DNA from: Antedon mediterranea
Lineage: Eukaryota; Echinodermata; Crinoidea; Comatulida; Antedonidae
Direction: 5' to 3'
DNA: 64,000 nt
NCBI RefSeq assembly: GCF_964355755.1
Contig: NC_092678.1
Coordinates: forward strand, 9,584,922 to 9,648,921
Part shown: positions 52,201 through 63,099 of the stretch, piece by piece
Layout of the letters: every line of letters begins with the position of its first letter
Position numbering within the stretch: position 1 is the first letter of the stretch
Position numbers and translations under genes: made by a program
Notes under the pieces: generated by a model
Database searches by the model: none
What the model was told of the DNA's origin: nothing
The model's input: the letters and a program-made list of their open reading frames with translations, nothing else

Positions 52201-55200
52201 CTCAGGTTTAAGTGCTCTGAGTAGTGGGTCGAACCTCTAGGGATATTTTTTTTCTTTTTTTTTTAAATTGAAAATAAATATGGTTTTTGAAAGTGAGATT
52301 TTTTGAGGGTTGTAAATATCAGGCCTAAACAAGTGGACCTTTTTTAAAATCAGAAACAAAGTTGCATGGCATTATTTTTCATTGATTTATTATTTATTTC
52401 ATATAAATAGAGTATTATCAGCTCTTCAGTCATCTACTGGTTTGTGGCGTAACGGGTAATGCTCAAGTTTGAGTGCTCTCACTAGTGGGTTCGAACCTCT
52501 ACGGATACTTTGTTTCTTTTTTTTTTTATTTAAAATATATATTGTTTTTGAAAGTGAGATATTTTGAGGGTTGTAAATGTCAGGCCTAAACAAGTGAACC
52601 TTTTTTAAAATCAGAAACAAAGTTGCATTGCATTATTTTTCATTGATTTATTATTAATTTCTTATAAATAGAGTATTATCAGCTCTTCAGTCACCTACTG
52701 GTTTGAGGCGTAACGGGTAATGCTCAGGTTTGAGTTCTCGCAGTAGTGGGTTCGAACCTCTACGAATATTTTTTTTTTTTTTTTTTTTATTGAAAATAAA
52801 TATTGTTTTTGAAAGTGAGATATTTTGAGGGTTGTAAATGTCAGGCCTAAACAAGTGGACCTTTTTTAAAATCAGAAACAAAGTTGCATGGCATTATTTT
52901 TCATTGATTTATTATTTATTTCATATAAATAGATTATTATCAGCTCTTCAGTCATCTACTGGTTTGTGGCGTAACGGGTAATGCTCACGTTTGAGTGCTC
53001 TCACTAGTGGGTTCGAACATCTACGGATATTTTGTTTCTTTTTTTTTTTTTATTTAAAATAAATATTGTTTTTGAAAGTGAGATATTTTGAGGGTTGTAA
53101 ATGTCAGGCCTAAACAAGTGGACCTTTTTTAAAATCAGAAACAAAGTTGCATGGCATTATTTTTCATTGATTGATCATTAATTTCATATAAATAGACTAT
53201 TATCAGCTCTTCAGTTATGTACTGGTTTGTGGCGTAACGGGTAATACCCAGGTTTGAGTGCTCTCAGTAGCGGGTTCCAACCTCTAGGGATATTGCTTTT
53301 TTTTTTTCTTATTGAAAATAAATATTTTTTTTGAAAATGAGATATTTTTTAGGGTTGTAAATGTCAGGCCTAAACAAATGGATCTTTTTTAAAATCAGAA
53401 ACAAAGTTGCATGGCATTATTTTTCATTGATTGATAATTCATTTCATATAAATAGACTATTACCAGCTCTTCAGTCATCTACTGGTTTGTGGCGTAACGA
53501 GTAATGTTCAGGTTTGAGTGCTCTGAGTAGTAAATCGAACCTCTAGGGATACTTTTTTTCTTTTTTTTTTAAATTGAAAATAAATATGGTTTTTGAAAGT
53601 GAGATATTTTGAGGGTTGTAAATGTCAGGCCTAAACAAGTGGACCTTTTTTAAAATCAGAAACAAAGTTGCATGGCATTATTTTTCATTGATTGATAATT
53701 CATTTCATATAAATAGACTATTATCAGCTCTTCAGTCATCTACTGGTTTGTGGCGTAACGGGTAATGCTCAGGTTTGAGTGCTCTGAGTAGTGGGTCGAA
53801 CCTCAAGGGATATTGTTTTTCTTTTTTTTTAAATTGAAAATAAATATGGTTTTTGAAAGTCAGATATTTTGAGGGTTTTAAATGTCAAGCCTAACCAAGT
53901 GGACCTTTTTTTAAAATCAGAAACAAAGTTGCATATCATCATTTTACATTGATGGATCATTCATTTCATATAAATAGACTGTTATCAGCTCTTCAGTCAT
54001 CTACTGGTTTGTGGCGTAACCGGTAGTGCTCAGGTTTGAGTTCTCGCAGTAGTGGGTTCGAACCTCTACGAATATTTTTTTTCTTTTTTTTTTAATTGAA
54101 AATAAATAATGTTTTTGAAAGTGAGATATTTTGAGGGTTGTAAATGTCAGGCCTAAACAAGTGGACCTTCTTTAAAATCAGAAACAAAGTTGCATGGCAT
54201 TATTTTTCATTGAATGATCATTCATTTCATATAAATAGACTATTATCAGCTCTTCAGTCATCTACTGGTTTGTGGCGTAACGGGTAATGCTCAGGTTTGA
54301 GTGCTCTGAGTAGTGGGTCGAACCTCTAGGGATATTTTTTTTCTTTTTTTTTTAAATTGAAAATAAATATGGTTTTTGAAAGTGAGATATTTTGAGGGTT
54401 GTAAATATCAGGCCTAAACAAGTGGACCTTTTTTAAAATCAGAAACAAAGTTGCATGGCATTATTTTTCATTGATTGATCATTTATTTCATATAAATAGA
54501 TTATTATCAGCTCTTCAGTCATCTACTGGTTTGTGGCGTAACGGGTAATCCTCAGGTTTGAGTGCTCTGAGTAGTGGGTCGAACCTCAAGGGATATTTTT
54601 TTTCTTTTTTTTTTAAATTGAAAATAAATATGGTTTTTGAAAGTGAGATATTTTGAGGGTTGTAAATATCAGGCCTAAACAAGTGGACCTTTTTTAAAAT
54701 CAGAAACAAAGTTGCATGGCATTATTTTTCATTGATTTATTATTTATTTCATATAAATAGAGTATTATCAGCTCTTCAGTCATCTACTGGTTTGTGGCGT
54801 AACGGGTAAAGCTCAAGTTTGATTGCTCTCACTAGTGGGTTCGAACCTCTACGGATATTTTGTTGCTTTTTTTTTTTTTATTTAAAATAAATATTGTTTT
54901 TGAAAGTGAGATATTTTGAGGGTTGTAAATATCAGGCCTAAACAAGTGGACCTTTTTTAAAATCAGAAACAAAGTTGCATGGCATTATTTTTCATTGATT
55001 TATTATTTATTTCATATAAATAGAGTATTATCAGCTCTTCAGTCATCTACTGGTTTGTGGCGTAACGGGTAAAGCTCTCACTAGTGGGTTCGAACCTCTA
55101 CGGATATTTTGTTGCTTTTTTTTTTTTATTTAAAATAAATATTGTTTTTGAAAGTGAGATATTTTGAGGGTTGTAAATATCAGGCCTAAACAAGTGAACC

Positions 55201-58200
55201 TTTTTTAAAATCAGAAACAAAGTTGCATTGCATTATTTTTCATTGATTTATTATTAATTTCATATAAATAGAGTATTATCAGCTCTTCAGTCATCTACTG
55301 GTTTGAGGCGTAACGGGTAATGCTCAGGTTTGAGTTCTCGCAGTAGTGGGTTCGAACCTCTACGAATATTTTTTTTTTTTTTTTTTATTGAAAATAAATA
55401 TTGTTTTTGAAAGTGAGATATTTTGAGGGTTGTAAATGTCAGGCCTAAACAAGTGGACCTTTTTTAAAATCAGAAACAAAGTTGTATGGCATTATTTTTC
55501 ATTGATTTATTATTTATTTCATATAAATAGAGTATTATCAGCTCTTCAGTCATCTACTAGTTTGTGGCGTAACGGGTAATGCTCAAGTTTGAGTGCTCTC
55601 ACTAGTGGGTTCGAACCTCTACGGATATTTTGTTTCTTTTTTTTTTTTATTTAAAATAAATATTGTTTTTGAAAGTGAGATATTTTGAGGGTTGTAAATG
55701 TCAGGCCTAAACAAGTGAACCTTTTTTAAAATCAGAAGCAAAGTTGCATGGCATTATTTTTCATTGATTTATTATTAATTTCATATAAATAGAGTATTAT
55801 CAGCTCTTCAGTCATCTACTGGTTTGAGGCGTAACGGATAATGCTCAGGTTTGAGTTCTCGCAGTAGTGGGTTCGAACCTCTACGAATATTTTTTTTCTT
55901 TTTTTTTTTTTATTTAAAAAAATATTGTTTTTGAAAGTGAGATATTTTGAGGGTTGTAAATGTCAGGCCTAAACAAGTGGACCTTTTTTAAAATCAGAAA
56001 CAAAGTTGCATGGCATTATTTTTATTGATTGATCATTCATTTCATATAAATAGACTATTATCAGCTCTTCAGTTATCTACTGGTTTGTGCCGTAACGGGT
56101 AATGCTCAAGTTTGAATGCTCTCACTAGTGGGTTCGAACCTCTACGGATATTTTTTTTTTTTTTTTTTTAAATAAATATTGTTTTTGAAAGTGAGATATT
56201 TTGCGGGTTGTAAATATCAGGCCTAAACAAGTGAACCTTTTTTAAAATCAGAAACAAAGTTGCATTGCATTATTTTTCATTGATTTATTATTAATTTCAT
56301 ATAAATAGAGTATTATCAGCTCTTCAGTCATCTACTGGTTTGAGGCGTAACGGGTAATGCTCAGGTTTGAGTTCTCGCAGTAGTGGGTTCGAACCTCTAC
56401 GAATATTTTTTTTTTTTTTTTTTTTTATTGAAAATAAATATTGTTTTTGAAAGTGAGATATTTTGAGGGTTGTAAATGTCAGGCCTAAACAAGTGGACCT
56501 TTTTTAAAATCAGAAACAAAGTTGTATGGCATTATTTTTCATTGATTTATTATTTATTTCATATAAATAGAGTATTATCAGCTCTTCAGTCATCTACTAG
56601 TTTGTGGCGTAACGGGTAATGCTCAAGTTTGGGTGCTCTCACTAGTGGGTTCGAACCTCTACGGATATTTTGTTTCTTTTTTTTTTTTATTTAAAATAAA
56701 TATTGTTTTTGAAAGTGAGATATTTTGAGGGTTGTAAATGTCAGGCCTAAACAAGTGAACCTTTTTTAAAATCAGAAGCAAAGTTGCATGGCATTATTTT
56801 TCATTGATTGATCATTCATTTCATATAAATAGAGTATTATCAGCTCTTCAGTCATCTACTGGTTTGAGGCGTAACGGGTAATGCTCAGGTTTGAGTTCTC
56901 GCAGTAGTGGGTTCGAACCTCTACGAATATTTGTTTTCTTTTTTTCTTTTTTATTTAAAAAAATATTGTTTTTGAAAGTGAGATATTTTGAGGGTTGTAA
57001 ATGTCAGGCCTAAACAAGTGGACCTTTTTTAAAATCAGAAACAAAGTTGCATGGCATTATTTTTTATTGATTGATCATTCATTTCATATAAATATACTAT
57101 TATCAGCTCTTCAGTTATCTACTGGTTTGTGCCGTAACGGGTAATGCTCAAGTTTGAGTGCTCTCACTAGTGGGTTCGAACCTCTACGGATATTTTTTTT
57201 TTTTTTTTTTTAAATAAATATTGTTTTTGAAAGTGAGATATTTTGAGGGTTGTAAATGTCAGGCCTAAACAAGTGAACCTTTTTTAAAATCAGAAACAAA
57301 GTTGCATGGCATTATTTTTCATTGATTTATTATTAATTTCATATAATTAGAGTATTATCAGCTCTTCAGTCATCTACTGGTTTGAGGCGTAACGGGTAAT
57401 GCTCAGGTTTGAGTTCTCGCAGTAGTGGGTTCGAACCTCTACGAATATTTTTTTTTTTTTTTTTTCTTATTGAAAAAAATATTGTTTTTGAAAGTGAGAT
57501 ATTTTGAGGGTTGTAAATGTCAGGCCTAAACAAGTGGACCTTTTTTAAAATCAGAAACAAAGTTGCATGGCATTATTTTTCATTGATTGATCATTAATTT
57601 CATATAAATAGACTATTATCAACTCTTCAGTTATCTACTGGTTTGCGGCGTAACGGGTAATGCTCAGGTTTGAGTTCTCGCAGTAGTGGGTTCGAACCTC
57701 TACGATTTTTTTTTTTTTTTTTTTCTTATTGAAAATAAATATTTTTTTTGAAAATGAGATATTTTTTATGGTTGTAAATGTCAGGCCTAAACAAATGGAT
57801 CTTTTTTAAAATCAGAAACAAAGTTGCATGGCATTATTTTTCATTGATTGATAATTCATTTCATATAAATAGACTATTACCAGCTCTTCAGTCATCTACT
57901 GGTTTGTGGCGTAACGAGTAATGCTCAGGTTTGAGTGCTCTGAGTAGTGGGTCGAACCTCTAGGGATACTTTTTTTCTTTTTTTTTTAAATTGAAAATAA
58001 ATATGGTTTTTGAAAGTGAGATATTTTGAGGGTTGTAAATGTCAGGCCTAAACAAGTGGACCTTTTTTAAAATCAGAAACAAAGTTGCATGGCATTATTT
58101 TTCATTGATTGATCATTTATTTCATATAAATAGACTATTATCAGCTCTTCAGTCATCTACTGGTTTGTGGCGTAACGGGTAATGCTCAGGTTTGAGTGCT

Positions 58201-61200
58201 CTGAGTAGTGGGTCGAACCTCTAGGGATATTTTTTTTCTTTTTTTTTTAATTGAAAATAAATATGGTTTTTGAAAGTGAGATATTTTGAGGGTTGTAAAT
58301 ATCAGGCCTAAACAAGTGGACCTTTTTTAAAATCAGAAACAAAGTGGCATGGCATTATTTTTCATTGATTTATTATTAGTTTCATATAAATAGAGTATTA
58401 TCAGCTCTTCAGTCATCTACTGGTTTGTGCCGTAACGGGTAATGCTCAGGTTTGAGTTCTCGCAGTAGTGGGTTCGAACCTCTACGAATATTTTTTTTCT
58501 TTTTTTTTTTTATTGAAAAAAATATTGTTTTTGAAAGTGAGATATTTTGAGGGTTGTAAATGTCAGGCCTAAACAAGTGGACCTTTTTTAAAATCAGAAA
58601 CAAAGTGGCATGGCATTATTTTTCATTGATTTATTATTTATTTCATATAAATAGAATATTATCAGCTCTTCAGTCATCTACTGGTTTGTGGCGTAACGGG
58701 TAATGCTCAAGTTTGAGTGCTCTCACTAGTGGGTTCGAACCTCTACGGATATTTTGTTTCTTTTTTTTTTTTTTATTTAAAATAAATATTGTTTTTGAAA
58801 GTGAGATATTTTGAGGGTTGTAAATGTCAGGCCTAAATAAGTGAACCTTTTTTAAAATCAGAAACAAAGTTGCATTGCATTATTTTTCATTGATTTATTA
58901 TTAATTTCATATAAATAGAGTATTATCAGCTTTTCAGTCATCTACTGGTTTGAGGCGTAACGGGTAATGCAAAGTTTGAGTTCTCGCAGTAGTGGGTTCG
59001 AACCTCTACGATTTTTTTTTTTTTTTTTTTTTTTATTGAAAATAAATATTGTTTTTGAAAGTGAGATATTTTGAGGGTTGTAAATGTCAGGCCTAAACAA
59101 GTGGACCTTTTTTAAAATCAGAAACAAAGTTGCATGGCATTATTTTTCATTGATTTATTATTAGTTTCATATAAATAGAGTATTATCAGCTCTTCAGTCA
59201 TCTACTGGTTTGTGCCGTAACGGGTAATGCTCAGGTTTGAGTTCTCGCAGTAGTGGGTTCGAACCTCTACGAATATTTTTTTTCTTTTTTTTTTTTATTG
59301 AAAAAAATATTGTTTTTGAAAGTGAGATATTTTGAGGGTTGTAAATGTCAGGCCTAAACAAGTGGACCTTTTTTAAAATCAGAAACAAAGTGGCATGGCA
59401 TTATTTTTCATTGATTTATTATTTATTTCATATAAATAGAATATTATCAGCTCTTCAGTCATCTACTGGTTTGTGGCGTAACGGGTAATGCTCAAGTTTG
59501 AGTGCTCTCACTAGTGGGTTCGAACCTCTACGGATATTTTGTTTCTTTTTTTTTTTTTTATTTAAAATAAATATTGTTTTTGAAAGTGAGATATTTTGAG
59601 GGTTGTAAATGTCAGGCCTAAATAAGTGAACCTTTTTTAAAATCAGAAACAAAGTTGCATTGCATTATTTTTCATTGATTTATTATTAATTTCATATAAA
59701 TAGAGTATTATCAGCTTTTCAGTCATCTACTGGTTTGAGGCGTAACGGGTAATGCTCAGGTTTGAGTTCTCGCAGTAGTGGGTTCGAACCTCTACGATTT
59801 TTTTTTTTTTTTTTTTTTTATTGAAAATAAATATTGTTTTTGAAAGTGAGATATTTTGAGGGTTGTAAATGTCAGGCCTAAACAAGTGGACCTTTTTTAA
59901 AATCAGAAACAAAGTTGCATGGCATTATTTTTCATTGATTTATTATTTATTTCATATAAATAGAGTATTATCAGCTCTTCAGTCATCTACTGGTTTGTGG
60001 CGTAACGGGTAATGCTCAAGTTTGAGTGCTCTCACTAGTGGGTTCGAACCTCTACGGATATTTTGTTTCTTTTTTTTTTTTATTTAAAATAAATATTGTT
60101 TTTGAAAGTGAGATATTTTGAGGGTTGTAAATGTCAGGCCTAAACAAGTGAACCTTTTTTAAAATCAGAAACAAAGTTGCATGGCATTATTTTTCATTGA
60201 TTTATTATTAATTTCATATAAATAGAGTATTATCAGCTCTTCAGTCATCTACTGGTTTGAGGCGTAACGGGTAATGCTCAGGTTTGAGTTCTCGCAGTAG
60301 TGGGTTGGAACCTCTAGGGATATTACTTTTTTTTTTCTTATTGAAAATAAATATTTTTTTTGAAAATGAGATATTTTTTAGGGTTGTGAATGTCAGGCCT
60401 AAACAAATGGATATTTTTTAAAATCAGAAACAAAGTTGCATGGCATTATTTTTCATTGATTGATCATTCATTTCATATAAATAGACTATTATCAGCTCTT
60501 CAGTCATCTACTGGTTTGTGGCGTAACGGGTAATGCTCAGGTTTGAGTGCACTGAGTAGTGGGTCGAACCTCTAGGGATATTTTTTTTCTTTTTTTTTTA
60601 AATTGAAAATAAATATGGATTTTGAAAGTGAGATATTTTGAGGGTTGTAAATGTCAGGCCTAAACAAGTGGACCTTTTTTAAAATCAGAAACAAAGTTGC
60701 ATGGCATTATTTTTCATTGATTTATTATTTATTTCATATAAATAGAGTATTGTCAGCTCTTCAGTCATCTACTGGTTTGTGGCGTAACGGGTAATGCTCA
60801 AGTTTGAGTGCTCTCACTAGTGGGTTCGAACCTCTACGGATATTTTGTATCTTTTTTTTTTTTATTTAAAATAAATATTGTTTTTGAAAGTGAGATGTTT
60901 TGAGGGTTGTAAATGTCAGGCCTAAACAAGTGAACCTTTTTTAAAATCAGAAACAAAGTTGCATGGCATTATTTTTCATTGATTTATTATTAGTTTCATA
61001 TAAATAGAGTATTATCAGCTCTTCAGTCATCTACTGGTTTGTGCCGTAACGGGTAATGCTCAGGTTTGAGTTCTCGCAGTAGTGGGTTCGAACCTCTACG
61101 AATATTTTTTTTCTTTTTTTTTTTTATTGAAAAAAATATTGTTTTTGAAAGTGAGATATTTTGAGGGTTGTAAATGTCAGGCCTAAACAAGTGGACCTTT

Positions 61201-61259
61201 TTTAAAATCAGAAACAAAGTTGCATGGCATTATTTTTCATTGATTTATTATTTATTTCA

Positions 61260-61267
61260 TATAAATA
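61260..61267 (+). promoter_or_regulatory. TATA-like box of a representative satellite 2 monomer
   Basis: TATAAATA lies 43 bases upstream of box A. If transcription starts about 12 bases before box A, this is near -31, where a Pol III TATA element would stand. The motif is kept in most monomers; some read TATATATA. Confidence 0.45.
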
Positions 61268-61302
61268 GAGTATTATCAGCTCTTCAGTCATCTACTGGTT
61301 TG

Positions 61303-61314
61303 TGGCGTAACGGG
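61303..61314 (+). promoter_or_regulatory. Pol III box A of a representative monomer
   Basis: TGGCGTAACGGG fits the TRGYNNARNNGG consensus at all 12 positions. The D-stem GCGT/ATGC can also pair around an eight-base loop containing GGG. Other monomer classes change the first base (AGGCGTAACGGG), the third (TGCCGTAACGGG), the tenth (TGGCGTAACCGG), or lose one base (CGGCGAACGGG). Confidence 0.7.
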
Positions 61315-61345
61315 TAATGCTCAAGTTTGAGTGCTCTCACTAGTG

Positions 61346-61356
61346 GGTTCGAACCT
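61346..61356 (+). promoter_or_regulatory. Pol III box B of a representative monomer
   Basis: GGTTCGAACCT differs from GGTTCGANTCC only near its end. Its start is 43 bases from the start of box A, matching tRNA genes (about 44). The T-loop text TTCGAAC is intact and the T-stem is only partly paired. Confidence 0.7.
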
Positions 61357-61365
61357 CTACGGATA

Positions 61366-61385
61366 TTTTGTTTCTTTTTTTTTTT
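61366..61385 (+). terminator. Oligo-T tract, likely Pol III terminator of the representative monomer
   Basis: Four T at 61366-61369 and eleven T at 61375-61385 follow box B by about 10 and 19 bases. Runs of four or more T end Pol III transcription, so a transcript from the upstream boxes should stop here and not run into the next monomer. The same tract, 8 to over 20 T long, follows box B in the monomers I read. Confidence 0.5.
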
Positions 61386-63099
61386 ATTTAAAATAAATAT
61401 TGTTTTTGAAAGTGAGATATTTTGAGGGTTGTAAATGTCAGGCCTAAACAAGTGAACCTTTTTTAAAATCAGAAACAAAGTTGCATGGCATTATTTTTCA
61501 TTGATTTATTATTCATTTCATATAAATAGAGCATTATCAGCTCTTCAGTCATCTACTGGTTTGAGGCGTAACGGGTAATGCTCAAGTTTGAGTGCTCGCA
61601 GTAGTGGGTTCGAACCTCTAGGGATATTTCTTTTCTTTTTTTTTTCATTGAAAATAAATATTTTTTTTGAAGGTGAGATATTTTGAGGGTTGTAAATGAC
61701 AGGCCTAAACAAATGAACCTTTTTTAAAATCAGAAACAAAGTTGCATTGCATTATTTTTCATTGATTTATTATTAATTTCATATAAATAGAGTATTATCA
61801 GCTCTTCAGTCATCTACTGGTTTGAGGCGTAACGGGTAATGCTCAGGTTTGAGTTCTCGCAGTAGTGGGTTCGAACCTCTACGAATATTTTTTATTTTTT
61901 TTTTTTTATTGAAAATAAATATTGTTTTTGAAAGTGAGATATTTTGAGGGTTGTAAATGTCAGGCCTAAACAAGTGGACCTTTTTTAAAATCAGAAACAA
62001 AGTTGCATGGCATTATTTTTCATTGATTTATTATTCATTTCATATAAATAGAGTATTGTCAGCTCTTCAGTCATCTACTGGTTTGTGGCGTAACGGGTAA
62101 TGCTCAAGTTTGAGTGCTCTCACTAGTGGGTTCGAACCTCTACGGATATTTTGTTTCTTTTTTTTTTATTTAAAATAAATATTGTTTTTGAAAGTGAGAT
62201 ATTTTGAGGGTTGTAAATGTCAGGCCTAAACAAGTGAACCTTTTTTAAAATCAGAAACAAAGTTGCATGGCATTATTTTTCATTGATTTATTATTAATTT
62301 CATATAAATAGAGTATTATCAGCTCTTCAGTCATCTACTGGTTTGAGGCGTAACGGGTAATGCTCAGGTTTGAGTTCTCGCAGTAGTGGGTTCGAACCTC
62401 TATGAATATTTTTTTTTCTTTTTTTTTTAATTGAAAATAAATATTGTTTTTGAAAGTGAGATATTTTGAGGGTTGTAAATGTCAGGCCTAAACAAGTGGA
62501 CCTTTTTTAAAATCAGAAACAAAGTTGCATGGCATTATTTTTCATTGATTGATCATTCATTTCATATAAATAGACTATTATCAGCTCCGCAGTCATCTAC
62601 TGGTTTGTGGCGTAACGGATAATGCTCAGGTTTGAGTGCTTTCAGTAGTGGGTTCGAACCTCTAGGGATTTTTTTTTTTTAAATTGAAAATAAATATTGT
62701 TTTTGAAAGTGAGATATTTTTAGGGTTGTAAATGTCAGGCCTAAACAAGTGGACCTTTTTTAAAATCAGAAACAAAGTTGCATGGCATTATTTTTCATTG
62801 GTTGATCATCCATTTCATATAAATAGACTATTATCAGCTCTTCAGTTATATACTGGTTTGCGGCGTAACGGGTAATGCTCAGTTTTGAGGGATTTCAATA
62901 GTGGGTTCGAACTTCTAGGGATATTTTTTTTTTTTTTTATTTGAAAATAAATATTGTTTTTGAAAGTGAGATATTTTGAGGGTTGTAAATGTAAGGCCTA
63001 AACAAGTGAACATTTTTTTCAATCAGAAACAAAGTTGCATGGCATTATTTTTCATTGATTTATTATTCATTTCATATAAATAGAGTATTATCAGCTCTT

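Larger units (their letters stand above)
61291..61369 (+). ncRNA. Predicted tRNA-like RNA of the representative monomer (hypothetical)
   Basis: The interval runs from a start predicted 12 bases before box A to the first T-run. The RNA would be about 75-95 nt with a D-arm-like hairpin, a short hairpin from CTCAAGTTTGAG in place of a normal anticodon arm, and a T-arm-like end. There is no recognisable seven-base anticodon loop and no acceptor stem. Expression is inferred from promoter-like elements only. Confidence 0.27.
50481..62699 (+). repeat. Segmental duplication inside satellite 2, copy 2 (12.2 kb)
   Basis: Copy 2 follows copy 1 directly and ends at about 62699, matching the end of copy 1 (CTATGAATAT at 50181 and 62400, spacing 12,219). 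It is about 787 bases shorter, equal to three monomers. One is missing opposite 42.0-42.3 kb (the CAGACATCTACTGG monomer) and two are missing in the trimer region. Single-base differences are few, so the whole 13 kb duplicated recently. Confidence 0.83.

Noticed and set aside
61291-61369. True tRNA gene in each satellite 2 monomer
   Set aside because: Box A, box B and D-stem fit, but the acceptor stem does not pair and there is no five-base anticodon stem with a seven-base loop, so it is tRNA-related only.
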